Notes under the pieces: generated by a model | The model's database searches: none | What the model saw: only the letters and a program-made list of their open reading frames with translations | Told to the model about the DNA's origin: nothing | Program-made: the position numbers and the translations under genes | Part shown: in pieces, positions 17,935-27,308 of the stretch | Numbering within the stretch: the first letter of the stretch is position 1 | Layout of the letters: each line of letters starts with the position of its first letter | Assembly (NCBI GenBank): GCA_000163555.2 | Contig: ADAC02000001.1 | Span: 1,054,001 to 1,118,000 of the forward strand | From: an alpha proteobacterium HIMB114 | GTDB lineage: Bacteria; Pseudomonadota; Alphaproteobacteria; Pelagibacterales; Pelagibacteraceae | DNA length: 64,000 nt | Direction: 5' to 3'

Positions 17935-18270
17935 TTATTTATTGAATAAATTTGATAGCGATCTTGCAATTTCACTTTCAAGAGGAAATGATAGCATCCC
18001 CATAACTGAATAGCCTAATAAATAAGGCATAACATAAAATCTAAACATATAAAAAAACCACGCAACATATAATGGAACAAGCGGCTTGATTAAAAAGGAT
18101 GGTGTAACTCTATCAAACATTTTAATAAATGGATTGGTTAATTTGACAAACACCTTCATAAAAAAGAAATTACTATCTTCCTTTTGAAAGATGTTCATGG
18201 CAACTCGACCAATTAAGGTCCACATAATTAAACCTAAAAAGTAGTCTATTAAAATTACAATTGGGGACAT
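17935..18270 (-). CDS. YggT-like membrane protein
   Basis: A 111-residue membrane protein with two or three hydrophobic helices. The sequence LTNPFIKMFDRVTPSFLIKPLVPLY (read in two parts around residues 43-67) resembles the YggT pattern of a helix followed by a 'P-pairs-of-basic-residue' loop. The assignment is moderate. It sits downstream of the acetate symporter behind a terminator and converges on the exonuclease gene. Role unknown. Confidence 0.5.
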   Translation of the reverse strand: MSPIVILIDYFLGLIMWTLIGRVAMNIFQKEDSNFFFMKVFVKLTNPFIKMFDRVTPSFLIKPLVPLYVAWFFYMFRFYVMPYLLGYSVMGMLSFPLESEIARSLSNLFNK

Positions 18271-18279
18271 TTAAAATAA

Positions 18280-18309
18280 CACGGGCGATACTATAAAATA
18301 TCGCCCGTG
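18280..18309 (-). terminator. Rho-independent terminator after the symporter operon
   Basis: A perfect 11-bp stem, CACGGGCGATA (18280-18290) with TATCGCCCGTG (18299-18309), and an 8-nt loop. On the minus strand it is followed by TTATTTT, as expected for a terminator downstream of the symporter gene ending at 18337. The GC-rich stem stands out sharply against the AT-rich background. Confidence 0.8.
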
Positions 18310-18336
18310 AGTAAATAGTTATTTAGTGCGAATGAC

Positions 18337-20163
18337 CTATAGGACAGTTCTTCCTGAAGGTATTCTCACTTCGTCGACCATTGCTTGCGTTTTCGCATCT
18401 GGTTCAGGAGTCATTAAACTCACTACTACCATCGAAATCAAGCAAACAGGTGCACCAATTAGACCAAATCTTAAATGGTCAATACCAAGAATTGGAGGTT
18501 GGCCCATGAATGCAGGAGCTACATAAATTAAATATGCAGTTCCAGCTCCAAGTCCAAGCAACATTCCTGCGATTGCACCTTGTCTAGTTGCTCTCTTCCA
18601 CCATACTCCAAGAACTAACGGGAAGAATAGTCCTGACATTGCAAAGTCGAATGCCCAGGCTACTGATCCTAATATTCCTGTAAGTCTCATTGATGCGATG
18701 TAGGCACCAAAAGCACCTGTCACAACAAGTAGAATACGAGCTACGATTAACCTCTTAGCAACGTCTGCTTTCGGGTCTACTATTTTGTAGTAAACGTCGT
18801 GAGACAGAGCGTTAGAAATTGCAAGAATTAATCCATCCGCTGTAGACATTGCTGCAGCCATACCACCGGCAGCAACTAGTCCAGAAATTACGTATGGTAA
18901 TCCTCCCATTTCAGGTGTAGCTAAAACGATCACATCACCTCTCATGAACCATTCGTTCAATTGAAGTATTCCGTCACCGTTAAAGTCAGCTATGTAAGCT
19001 TGTTTTACCGCAATCCATTCTTTAACCCATCCAATAGACTGTACATCAGCAATTGACTTACCAATAATACCAGTTGCTAAGTTTGGATCTAAGATTGAGA
19101 TTTTAGCAAGTGTCGCTAAAGCTGGTGCTGAGAAGTACAACAAGAAGATAAAGAATAGTGACCAAGCCACTGATCTTCTAGCTGATTTCACACTTGGAGT
19201 AGTAAAATATCTCATCAAGATGTGTGGTAAAGAAGCAGTTCCTACCATCATACAAATTGCAAGTGAGATAAATTTCCAAGCAGCCATTCCGCCTTCAGCA
19301 ACGCCAGAGTGTGATACAGAGATAGATTTTAATCCACCAGGTACACCAGCTGATTTTACTGCTGCAGCAGAGTTTTTAACTAGACCATATTGTTGTTCAA
19401 GTTCACCTAATCTAGCAACTTCATCTCCCAACATAAATTGTGGGAAGAATCCGAAACCAAACTTATTTGATAACCAGAATATTGGTAATAAATAAGCTAT
19501 GATTAGAACGATATACTGAGCAACTTGAGTCCAAGTTACGGCTCTCATTCCACCTAACATAGAACACAATAAGATACTTATTAATCCTACCCATACACCT
19601 AATTCAAATGGAATTCCTAAGAATCTAGATGCAATTGTACCAGTAGCGTTAATTTGAGCTGTCACGTAAGTGAACGATGCTAATACTAATACTAACACTG
19701 CACAGGCTCTAACGAAGTTTCCACCGTATCTAGTTCCGATAAAATCAGGAACTGTATAGCAACCAAACTTTCTTAAGTATGGTGCTAGTAGTGAAGAAAC
19801 TAGAACGTATCCACCTGTCCATCCAACTAGGAATGCCATATAAGTGTAACCACCGTAGAAGATACCTCCTGCCATTGCTACGAAAGATGCACCTGACATC
19901 CAGTCAGCTGCCGTTGCCATTCCGTTAAATACGGTTGGCACTTGTCTTCCTGCAACGTAGTAAGCATCGGCCTGCATTGTTCGTGATAAAATTCCGATCA
20001 ACGCGTAGATTGCGATGGTAAATACTAAGAATAGGATACCAATTGTTTTCGCTGATACACCATTAGCTTCTAATAGTGCCATCAACAAACAAAATACTAA
20101 AAATCCACCAGTATATGTACCGTAGATTTTAGGTAAGTTGTCAATAAAGTTACCTTTAAACAT
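18337..20163 (-). CDS. actP: Sodium:solute symporter, acetate permease (ActP/VC_2705) type
   Basis: A 608-residue SSS-family transporter with about 13 membrane segments. Typical stretches are YYVAGRQVPTVFNGMATAAD, WMSGASFVAMAG, GGYVLVSSLLAPYLRKFG and GRYGGNFV-like TRYGGNF after the fourth helix. A long periplasmic or cytoplasmic insertion lies between residues about 240 and 300. It is preceded by DUF4212 at a TAATG overlap, the two-gene arrangement of actP-like symporters that move acetate or other short monocarboxylates with Na+. Downstream acs and the CBS-DUF294/exonuclease pair support acetate, but pyruvate or propionate are possible. Confidence 0.88.
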   Translation of the reverse strand: MFKGNFIDNLPKIYGTYTGGFLVFCLLMALLEANGVSAKTIGILFLVFTIAIYALIGILSRTMQADAYYVAGRQVPTVFNGMATAADWMSGASFVAMAGGIFYGGYTYMAFLVGWTGGYVLVSSLLAPYLRKFGCYTVPDFIGTRYGGNFVRACAVLVLVLASFTYVTAQINATGTIASRFLGIPFELGVWVGLISILLCSMLGGMRAVTWTQVAQYIVLIIAYLLPIFWLSNKFGFGFFPQFMLGDEVARLGELEQQYGLVKNSAAAVKSAGVPGGLKSISVSHSGVAEGGMAAWKFISLAICMMVGTASLPHILMRYFTTPSVKSARRSVAWSLFFIFLLYFSAPALATLAKISILDPNLATGIIGKSIADVQSIGWVKEWIAVKQAYIADFNGDGILQLNEWFMRGDVIVLATPEMGGLPYVISGLVAAGGMAAAMSTADGLILAISNALSHDVYYKIVDPKADVAKRLIVARILLVVTGAFGAYIASMRLTGILGSVAWAFDFAMSGLFFPLVLGVWWKRATRQGAIAGMLLGLGAGTAYLIYVAPAFMGQPPILGIDHLRFGLIGAPVCLISMVVVSLMTPEPDAKTQAMVDEVRIPSGRTVL

Positions 20164-20417
20164 TAGTCGTCCTCCCCATATCCATGCTCTTCGTCAATTT
20201 TATTTTGACGGCCAGATGACCAAAAAATTAAAATAACGAACGCACCTAAAGAACCCTGTGCACACATGTAGTATGCTAATGGGTAACCAAGGAACGAAGC
20301 ATTGTTAAGAGAACTTCCAAACATAAAGATAACGATTGAGAAAAAGAACCATATCGCTAATGTTAAAAACATCAGAGACCTGGTTTTATTCCAATGCGCT
20401 TCGGCTTTGTTTGCCAT
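20163..20417 (-). CDS. DUF4212 small subunit associated with SSS symporter
   Basis: An 84-residue membrane protein with two helices (about 17-35 and 48-66). HWNKTRSLMFLTLAIWFF and the FGYPLAYYMCAQGS-like LGYPLAYYMCAQGSL stretch are the DUF4212 signature, and the C-terminus is acidic. DUF4212 is always found upstream of VC_2705-type symporters and is regarded as an accessory subunit. Its stop and the symporter start share TAATG. Confidence 0.9.
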   Translation of the reverse strand: MANKAEAHWNKTRSLMFLTLAIWFFFSIVIFMFGSSLNNASFLGYPLAYYMCAQGSLGAFVILIFWSSGRQNKIDEEHGYGEDD

Positions 20418-20569
20418 ATTTTTTCTCCCTTTGATTGTTAAGTTATAACTTGGGTCAGAATACTACTTACTGAGTGTTAAAAATCTAGTGTAACGTCTTA
20501 CCAAAAATCATTATTTGGTGGTATATTTTTGCACCGCAAAACTATATATCGTTATAAAATTAAAAAAAA

Positions 20570-21193
20570 ATGAAATTTAAAATTGAAGATATAAAAAAAG
20601 GATTTGATGCAACAAAAGAGTACCTTCTTCATCCAATTGCTGCTTTGTTTCAATCAAAAAAAATTTCAAATAATAAAGAATTAGCTCAATATATAAGAAA
20701 TGAGTCTGCAAAAGTTGTTCAACAAACATTGTATGAGTATGTAAGAAATAGAATGGGTACGCTTTATGTGAAGATGCATGATGATCAAAAATTTATAGAC
20801 TCATTAAATATTGCTACGTGGAATATTTACACAGTCGCACTTCAAGACCTTACTTTATATTCACATTCTGTAATTGAAAATCTTTATAAAAAAGAATTTA
20901 GCAACTTAGAATTAGAAAATTTTTACAAAGAGATTTTAGATGCTGAAATTGAAAAAGGTTTAAAGCAAGAACTTCAAGATGATAAAATTAAAGAGTTTCA
21001 TTTAAGATTACAAAGTATTGACTTGAGATCTTTTTTTCAAAACAAACCATTTAAAGAAAGTTCACTTGCTTTGTACTATTGGGCTCCAATAGCAGATGAA
21101 TTAAAAAAACAGGATCGAAATATTGTTCTCAATTCAATTCATCTTAAGTGGAAAAATATTGAAAAAGAGTTCTCTAAATTATTAAATCTTTAA
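20570..21193 (+). CDS. Conserved hypothetical protein of the acetate module
   Basis: A 207-residue, mostly helical soluble protein without signal peptide, membrane segment or recognised motif. The N-terminal third contains many charged residues (KFKIEDIKKGFDATKEYL) and the centre suggests long helices. It diverges from DUF4212 across 152 bp and converges on the second symporter with a 1-bp gap. Position suggests a link with the transport module, perhaps a regulatory partner. I do not recognise a family. Confidence 0.75.
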   Translation: MKFKIEDIKKGFDATKEYLLHPIAALFQSKKISNNKELAQYIRNESAKVVQQTLYEYVRNRMGTLYVKMHDDQKFIDSLNIATWNIYTVALQDLTLYSHSVIENLYKKEFSNLELENFYKEILDAEIEKGLKQELQDDKIKEFHLRLQSIDLRSFFQNKPFKESSLALYYWAPIADELKKQDRNIVLNSIHLKWKNIEKEFSKLLNL

Positions 21194-21194
21194 T

Positions 21195-23105
21195 TTATTT
21201 CTGACCATAATCATCAGATAAAGAAACAACCTCTTTATCAGACTCAGTTGACAGCTCTAGTTTATAAGCAAGAAACCATGTGTAACCAACAAAGAAAGCC
21301 CAAAATAATATTTGCCATACCCAAATAGAAGGCAGACCAAATGACCAGGTCGAAGGATCATCTGGAATTCCAAACAGGCTATTCCCTATAGAAGCCCCTG
21401 GTCCAAATCCAAATAATACTAAAAAGACCCCCAGTGTTAAAGCGGTCACCATTAAATGACGATTAGAGTGGGCAATACCCGCCTGGTCCTCAATATAATC
21501 AAAATATTTCTGACGATGAACTCGGTCAATTGGATTTTGTTTTATATAGGTAACTCCAACCACTAGACATAAATTTACTACTAACGCCCAAACCGATGAA
21601 TGAATTGTAAGTGGCCATGGCCCCCACGGTAAAAATTTACCTAATATTAAATGACCCGCTGGATCTGTAAGAATTAAAATAAAAAAACTTCCTATTAGCC
21701 CAGACAAAACCGCTTCTTTGGTAAACCAGGGTACATAACAAATAGCAATCAACGGAATTAACATTTGAGCAGCAAGTGAAATAGAAAAACTATTTAATAC
21801 CCAGATTATTTTACCAGCAAAAGTTACAAGTATTAGGGATAGTATAGCTATCAATAGAATAGACAATCTCGTTACCAATATTTCAGATTGAGGCGAAGCT
21901 CTTGGGTTAAATATTTTTTTGTATACATCTCTAGAAAAAATACCAGCCGTTGTTGAAATGAATGCGGCTGCTGTTGATTGAAGAACTGCAAATGCGCTTA
22001 TGACTAAAATTGAAAATAACCATGGTGACGTTTCTTTTATTGTCATGCTGTAATTTGCAAATAAATTTAAATCAAAATTATTTTTTTCAATATTCTCTGA
22101 TAAAAATTTAGAAACATTTATTCCCACATCATTTACGATTGAATTTGATCCAAGAATATGCGCGCTTATACCCACAAAGGTAACAAAAAATATTAAGATA
22201 AAACCTATTAAAAAAGTAGCAACCCAAACTTGTTGACTTGCAAAAGGTTTAGGACTTTCACTTGAAAAACACCACATCGAAAAAGCAGGTGAACAAAAAA
22301 TACCAATTGTTGAAACAACAAATCCAAACATTAAAGATCCAGACCAGTTTATTTTTTCATCTTCTAAATTATAACCAGATCCAGAGTTTATAATTTCAGG
22401 AATATAAAATAATGATATTGTATTTGCTTCACTACTTTCTTTTAATTGAGATAGTTTAGCTAAAGTTTGGTTTAATGACATAAAACCTCCGGATAGATTA
22501 TAGGAGATAAGACCTAAAATAATTAAACCAAAAATTATGATTATAAATTTGAATGCATTATTATGCGCAACTGAATTAGTCCCGCCCAAACCAACATAAA
22601 CACAGATAATAAGCCCTATTACCCATGATGAAATCACAGGGCTTAATAAATTTTCTGTAATGATGCTAAGTAGTTTTCCGCTTAAAGACAATTGAAGTCC
22701 AACAAATGGAATAATAAAAAAAATTGAGATTAAAATAATGATGTATTGAAATAATTTACTTTTAAAATAGTCGCCGTACATTTCTGCCGGAGTAATATAG
22801 CCAAACCTTTTACTTAAAACCCACTGTTTCTTCATAAAAAATATACTTACTATTGATGTTATAATTACAGTGAATGCGAGACAGGAACCCATAAACCCTA
22901 TATCAAGATTTAAACTTGACTGTCCAAAAAAATTTACATTCGTGATTAAGATCGATGTAATTGCAAAAATAAAAATAAAAAAACTTAATTTTCTCTTTCC
23001 AATTAAAAAGTCAGAAACATTTTGCTCAGAACTTTTAAATTTCCATCCTATTGCAATAGATGCTATCCAAAAAATGGATAAGAACCCAAATATCCAATAA
23101 TTCAT
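21195..23105 (-). CDS. Second sodium:solute symporter family transporter
   Basis: A 636-residue SSS-family protein with about 13 membrane helices, related to but distinct from the symporter at 18337-20163. The N-terminus has FLIGKRKLSFFIFIFAITSI, helix 3 GFMGSCLAF, and the core AAAFISTTAGIFSRDVYKK. The C-terminal DRVHRQKYFDYIEDQAGIAH segment is typical of the larger SSS members that carry a soluble tail. Substrate unknown; position near acs suggests another monocarboxylate. No DUF4212 partner is attached. Confidence 0.85.
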   Translation of the reverse strand: MNYWIFGFLSIFWIASIAIGWKFKSSEQNVSDFLIGKRKLSFFIFIFAITSILITNVNFFGQSSLNLDIGFMGSCLAFTVIITSIVSIFFMKKQWVLSKRFGYITPAEMYGDYFKSKLFQYIIILISIFFIIPFVGLQLSLSGKLLSIITENLLSPVISSWVIGLIICVYVGLGGTNSVAHNNAFKFIIIIFGLIILGLISYNLSGGFMSLNQTLAKLSQLKESSEANTISLFYIPEIINSGSGYNLEDEKINWSGSLMFGFVVSTIGIFCSPAFSMWCFSSESPKPFASQQVWVATFLIGFILIFFVTFVGISAHILGSNSIVNDVGINVSKFLSENIEKNNFDLNLFANYSMTIKETSPWLFSILVISAFAVLQSTAAAFISTTAGIFSRDVYKKIFNPRASPQSEILVTRLSILLIAILSLILVTFAGKIIWVLNSFSISLAAQMLIPLIAICYVPWFTKEAVLSGLIGSFFILILTDPAGHLILGKFLPWGPWPLTIHSSVWALVVNLCLVVGVTYIKQNPIDRVHRQKYFDYIEDQAGIAHSNRHLMVTALTLGVFLVLFGFGPGASIGNSLFGIPDDPSTWSFGLPSIWVWQILFWAFFVGYTWFLAYKLELSTESDKEVVSLSDDYGQK

Positions 23106-23211
23106 ATTAATTACACCTTTATTAATTTTGATTAATATCTTTTAGTCTAAAAACCATCAACATATAAACTTTTATTTTGATGAATACAGCATTTCATTAT
23201 AATTAAGAAGT

Positions 23212-23514
23212 ATGTCCAATAACTTTGATGATTTAGCTAAAATAGCTTTAAATGAAGCCTCGTCTAGAAAACAAAACTTATCCTTGGGTGAGTTAGAAAA
23301 TAAATTAAAGGAGCTTAACGAAACTATAAGCAAGTATCCCGCCCCAATTTCAAAGTGTGATGCCCAGTTTAATGCACTATTAGAGCAGAGAGAATCTGTA
23401 ACGAAAGAAGTTACTAAGTTAATGCAAACTCAAAAAGAATATGGAGGGCCCGAAGGCCCTGAACCAACTCGTTATGGAGATTGGGAAAAAAAAGGAATTG
23501 TTTCCGATTTTTAA
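23212..23514 (+). CDS. DUF1674 / SdhAF4-like protein with N-terminal coiled-coil extension
   Basis: A 100-residue protein. The C-terminal GGPEGPEPTRYGDWEKKG at about residues 77-94, followed by IVSDF, is the DUF1674 motif shared with mitochondrial SDHAF4, which protects the flavinylated SdhA subunit during succinate dehydrogenase assembly. Ordinary alphaproteobacterial DUF1674 proteins are about 60-70 residues. Here the first 76 residues form a charged helix with coiled-coil character (ENKLKELNETIS, EQRESVTKEVTKLM) not usual in the family. It is adjacent to acs (1-bp gap, convergent), not to sdh genes. Confidence 0.8.
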   Translation: MSNNFDDLAKIALNEASSRKQNLSLGELENKLKELNETISKYPAPISKCDAQFNALLEQRESVTKEVTKLMQTQKEYGGPEGPEPTRYGDWEKKGIVSDF

Positions 23515-25731
23515 CTATCTATTTAATCTATTGTCGACCAAACTTTGTACTACTGTAGGATCAGCTAAAGTCGAGGTATCTCCTAAATTGCTATAATCAT
23601 TTTCAGCAACTTTTCTTAAAATTCTTCTCATAATTTTACCTGACCTTGTTTTCGGTAAACCCGGAGTGAAATGAATTAAGTCTGGAGTTGCAAGTGGTCC
23701 AATATTTTTTCTAACCCATTGCTTTAATTCTTTGGTTAATTCATCTGAGCCTTCTTCTCCTGCATTTAGTGTAACATAACAATATAGTCCGTTACCTTTA
23801 ATGTCGTGAGGATAACCCACCACTGCAGCCTCTGCTACTTTTGGATGAGCAACGAATGCACTTTCTATCTCAGCAGTTCCAAGATTATGACCTGATACAA
23901 TAATCACATCATCCACTCGACCTGTAATCCAGTAGTATCCATCCTTATCTCTTCTACATCCATCACCAGTAAAATACATTCCGTCAACGGTTGAAAAATA
24001 CGTATCAATAAATCTTTGATGATCACCATACACCGTTCTCATTTGACCTGGCCAAGAATCTTTCATGCAAAGTCTTCCTTCACAAGCTCCTTTCAATTCG
24101 TTTCCTTTATCGTCAACTACTGCTGGCTGAACACCATAAAATGGTTTTGTTGCAGAACCAGGTTTTAAATCTATTGCACCAGGTTGGGCTGAAATTAAAA
24201 TTCCACCCGTTTCTGTTTGCCACCAAGTATCAACAATTGGACATCTAGAGTCACCAACAACCTTGTGGTACCATAACCAAGCTTCTGGGTTAATAGGTTC
24301 TCCAACTGAGCCTAAGACTTTTATTGATTTTCTACTTGCTCTTTTGACTAAATCATCACCTTCACGCATTAGAGATCTAAGAGCAGTTGGTGCAGTATAA
24401 AAAATATTTACATTATGTTTGTCACAAACATCCCAGAATCTTCCGGCATCAGGATATGTCGGAACACCTTCAAATACTAAAGTTGTAGCACCATTTGATA
24501 GTGGACCATAAACGATATAACTATGACCAGTTACCCAACCAACATCAGCTGTACACCAATAAACATCTCCGTCTTGATAATTAAAAATATATTTATGGGT
24601 CATTGATGCGTAAACAAGATAACCGCCACTTGTATGCATTACACCTTTTGGTTTTCCAGTTGATCCAGAAGTATAGAGAATAAACAATGGATCTTCAGCG
24701 TTCATTTCCTCTGGTTCACATTCAGTAGATGCAGTATTTGTAATATCATGATACCAAACATCTCTTCCTTCCTTCATCGTAACATCTGCCCCTGTATGTT
24801 TTAACACTACACATTTTTGAACGTCGGGACAATTTTGCAAAGCTTCATCTGTAGTATTTTTAAGAGGAATTGCTTTTGCTCCTCTAACACCTTGATCAGC
24901 CGTAATTACAAATTCAGATTTACAATCAATAATTCTACCTGCTAAGGAGTCTGCAGAAAAACCACCAAATACCACCGAGTGTACTGCGCCAATTCTGGCA
25001 CAAGCTAGCATTGAATACACTGCTTGGGGTACCATTGGCATATAGATTGTTACTCTATCACCTTTTTTAACTCCAATATCCTTTAAGCCATTTGCTAATT
25101 TACAAACTTCATCTTTAAGTTCTTGGTATGTAATTTTACTGTCAACGGTAGGCTCATCACCTTCAAAAATTATCGCTGTATCATTAGCCTTATGCGGTAA
25201 GTGGCGGTCTATACAGTTATATGATACATTTAAAGTTCCGTCGTAAAACCATTTAATATCAACTTTCTCTTTACTATATGTGACGTCCTTAATTTTAGTA
25301 TAAGGTTTTATCCAATCTATTCTTTTCCCTTCTTGTGCCCAGAAATCTTCGTTACTTTTAATAGACACGTTGTATTTTGACTCGTAACCTTTTTTATCTA
25401 TTAACGCATCTTTTGACCAAGAGGATGAAACTTTAAAGACTTTTTCACTATTAGTTTTTTTAGTTGATTTATTTTGCGTTTTTTTCTTCTTCGCTTTTTT
25501 TACAGATTTCTTTTTTTTAGAAACTTTTTTCTTCTTCGCTTTTTTTACAGATTTCTTTTTTTTAGAAACTTTTTTCTTCTTCGCTTTTTTTACAGATTTC
25601 TTTTTTTTAGAAACTTTTTTCTTCTTCGCTTTTTTTACAGATTTCTTTTTTTTAGAAACTTTTTTCTTCTTCGCTTTCTTTACAGATTTCTTTTTTTTAG
25701 AAACTTTTTTCTTTTTTCTTTTTTTTGCCAC
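23515..25731 (-). CDS. acs: Acetyl-CoA synthetase with lysine-rich repeat N-terminal extension
   Basis: Acs activates acetate to acetyl-CoA through an acetyl-adenylate. The catalytic part (from about residue 100, roughly 640 residues) has [42 protein letters not shown] and the acetylation-site motif [13 protein letters not shown]. Before it lies an extension of about 90 residues built of five nearly identical 15-residue units rich in Lys, a histone-H1-like tail. The frame begins at GTG 25731, preceded by AAGGGGG on the minus strand (25742-25736), which supports translation of the extension. Normal Acs length is about 650 residues. Confidence 0.95.
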   Translation of the reverse strand: MAKKRKKKKVSKKKKSVKKAKKKKVSKKKKSVKKAKKKKVSKKKKSVKKAKKKKVSKKKKSVKKAKKKKVSKKKKSVKKAKKKKTQNKSTKKTNSEKVFKVSSSWSKDALIDKKGYESKYNVSIKSNEDFWAQEGKRIDWIKPYTKIKDVTYSKEKVDIKWFYDGTLNVSYNCIDRHLPHKANDTAIIFEGDEPTVDSKITYQELKDEVCKLANGLKDIGVKKGDRVTIYMPMVPQAVYSMLACARIGAVHSVVFGGFSADSLAGRIIDCKSEFVITADQGVRGAKAIPLKNTTDEALQNCPDVQKCVVLKHTGADVTMKEGRDVWYHDITNTASTECEPEEMNAEDPLFILYTSGSTGKPKGVMHTSGGYLVYASMTHKYIFNYQDGDVYWCTADVGWVTGHSYIVYGPLSNGATTLVFEGVPTYPDAGRFWDVCDKHNVNIFYTAPTALRSLMREGDDLVKRASRKSIKVLGSVGEPINPEAWLWYHKVVGDSRCPIVDTWWQTETGGILISAQPGAIDLKPGSATKPFYGVQPAVVDDKGNELKGACEGRLCMKDSWPGQMRTVYGDHQRFIDTYFSTVDGMYFTGDGCRRDKDGYYWITGRVDDVIIVSGHNLGTAEIESAFVAHPKVAEAAVVGYPHDIKGNGLYCYVTLNAGEEGSDELTKELKQWVRKNIGPLATPDLIHFTPGLPKTRSGKIMRRILRKVAENDYSNLGDTSTLADPTVVQSLVDNRLNR
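25486..25710 (-). repeat. Five 45-bp tandem repeats inside acs (15-residue Lys-rich units)
   Basis: Unit starts are at 25486, 25531, 25576, 25621 and 25666, exactly 45 bp apart. The units are identical at the nucleotide level as far as can be read, apart from a T-to-C change in the fifth, and a decayed unit follows at 25711. The period is a multiple of three, so copy-number changes keep the acs frame open. Encoded unit: [15 protein letters not shown]. Near-identity of third-codon positions implies recent expansion or gene conversion. Confidence 0.95.
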
Positions 25732-25735
25732 CGTG

Positions 25736-25742
25736 CCCCCTT
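25736..25742 (-). promoter_or_regulatory. Ribosome binding site deciding the acs GTG start
   Basis: AAGGGGG on the minus strand, a few bases upstream of the GTG at 25731-25729. Shine-Dalgarno sequences this strong are not common in this window. It supports translation starting before the repeat tail and not inside the catalytic domain. Confidence 0.6.
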
Positions 25743-25752
25743 AAAATTTTTT

Positions 25753-26169
25753 TTAAATTTTACCCAACTTACATATTATTTTCCAGCTTTTAGAGTCTAT
25801 TGGCATCACCGAAAGTCGACTTTGTTTAATCAAAGCTAAGTTAGAAAGCTCTTTGTTTTGCTTAATATTTTCTAAAGTTACTGGAAATTTTAATTTTTGT
25901 TTAAATTTTAATTGCACCGCAACAAATCTTTTTTCTTTATCCGTTGGGTCTATGAAGTATTCTTTGATGACCTCCACAACTCCAACAATTTCTTTTCCAA
26001 TATTAGAATGATAAAAAAAACATAAATCACCTTTTTTCATTGCTTTAAGGTTGTTTGCTGCTTGATAATTTCTCACGCCATCCCAAATCGTTCCTTTTGA
26101 CCCTGACTTTTTTTGTTGCTCAATTGACCACACGTTTGGTTCAGATTTTACTAACCAATAATTTTTCAT
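25753..26169 (-). CDS. EVE domain protein
   Basis: A 138-residue PUA-like EVE domain. The diagnostic KNYWLVKSEPNVWSIEQ begins at residue 2, with WDGVRNYQAANNLKAMKKGDLCFFYHS following. EVE domains bind modified bases, for example methylcytosine in DNA, and are found in bacteria and as human THYN1. ATG 26169 is chosen because it gives the family N-terminus. It overlaps the tsaD stop as ATGA. In related alphaproteobacteria gpsA often sits between tsaD and EVE, and it is missing here. Confidence 0.9.
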   Translation of the reverse strand: MKNYWLVKSEPNVWSIEQQKKSGSKGTIWDGVRNYQAANNLKAMKKGDLCFFYHSNIGKEIVGVVEVIKEYFIDPTDKEKRFVAVQLKFKQKLKFPVTLENIKQNKELSNLALIKQSRLSVMPIDSKSWKIICKLGKI

Positions 26170-27242
26170 AGAATTAAACCTGCACCTTTCATGAAAGGCG
26201 CTTTTTGATCTAATGGCCACCTTGGTTGTGAAATTATTTTTAGGTTGGGTTTTTTTCCAGCCTCGTAATTTTGTAGTCCTGCCCAGGCAATCATTGCAGC
26301 ATTATCAGTGCACAAATTTAATGGTGGAAAGTGAGTATTAAATTTTAATGTAGAAGAAACTTGTTTGATCGTCTTTCTTATTGATTGATTTGACGCCACT
26401 CCTCCAGCTACGACAAAATTTTTATTTTTAATTTTTTTATGTTTTTCTAAAAACATTTCAATCGCTTTTGCGCATTTTACTTTTAAAATTTCATTTATTG
26501 TTTTTTGAAAAGAAGCGGCCAAATCATATTTATCTTGCTTTGATTTAATATTTTTGGATGCATGCAGTACTGCAGTTTTTAACCCAGCATATGACATATT
26601 GCATCCTGATTTATGCAAGATAGGTTTTGGTAAATCAAAACTATTTTCATTTCCAAATTTTGCAAATGTTTCAATCTTAGGACCACCAGGAAATTCTATT
26701 CCTAAAATTTTAGCAGTTTTATCAAACGCTTCACCTAATGCATCATCTATTGTAGTGCCTAATCTTTTATATTTTCCCACTCCTTCAACCGATAAAAATT
26801 GTGAGTGACCACCAGAAATTAATAATAATAAGTATGGAAATTTAACAGGTCTGATTAAACCCATAGTAAGTGCATGACCCTCAAGATGATTAGTCCCAAA
26901 AAAAGGTTTCTTCAAAGCGCTTGCAATTGTTTTACCTGCGGTCATCCCTACCATCAGACAAATTAAAAGTCCTGGACCCGCAGTACAAGCTACACCATCT
27001 ATTTGATGTATGCTGACTTTACTTTTTTTAATCGCTTCTTTTATAATAAGATCTATTTTTTCAGAGTGGGCTCTTGCTGCTAGCTCGGGAACAACACCGC
27101 CAAATTTTTTATGAACTATCTCTTGGCTAGATACAACATTGGACAGTATTTTTACTTTTCCATTTTTTGACTTTTTCACTAATGCAGCGGCTGTTTCATC
27201 ACAACTAGTTTCTATACCTAAAAAAATTAAATCCTTTTTCAT
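26166..27242 (-). CDS. tsaD: tRNA N6-threonylcarbamoyltransferase TsaD
   Basis: TsaD transfers the threonylcarbamoyl group to A37 of ANN-decoding tRNAs. Features are FLGIETSCDETAAALV at the N-terminus, metal-binding His119 and His123 in HLEGHA, the ATPase-fold motifs VACTAGPGLL and ISGGHSQFL, and the C-terminal TDNAAMIAWAG. Length 358 is normal. It overlaps the EVE gene by 4 bp. Confidence 0.95.
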   Translation of the reverse strand: MKKDLIFLGIETSCDETAAALVKKSKNGKVKILSNVVSSQEIVHKKFGGVVPELAARAHSEKIDLIIKEAIKKSKVSIHQIDGVACTAGPGLLICLMVGMTAGKTIASALKKPFFGTNHLEGHALTMGLIRPVKFPYLLLLISGGHSQFLSVEGVGKYKRLGTTIDDALGEAFDKTAKILGIEFPGGPKIETFAKFGNENSFDLPKPILHKSGCNMSYAGLKTAVLHASKNIKSKQDKYDLAASFQKTINEILKVKCAKAIEMFLEKHKKIKNKNFVVAGGVASNQSIRKTIKQVSSTLKFNTHFPPLNLCTDNAAMIAWAGLQNYEAGKKPNLKIISQPRWPLDQKAPFMKGAGLIL

Positions 27243-27308
27243 TAACTATGCTCGTTATTAGAATTTTGTCTTGATTAGAACAATTTACACGTATATTTCA
27301 AAATTAAC

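Noticed and set aside
20418-20569. Terminator or riboswitch in the gap before DUF4212
   Set aside because: Only a weak 6-bp ACCAAA/TTTGGT hairpin is seen. It more likely holds the divergent promoters.
25486-25710. CRISPR-like array
   Set aside because: Units are directly contiguous with no unique spacers and lie in an open acs frame, so this is a coding tandem repeat.
25474-25839. 121-residue plus-strand ORF with repeated Phe/Leu/Arg units
   Set aside because: It is the antisense shadow of the lysine repeat in acs. The repeat period of 45 bp keeps any frame open, and no start context or family supports it.
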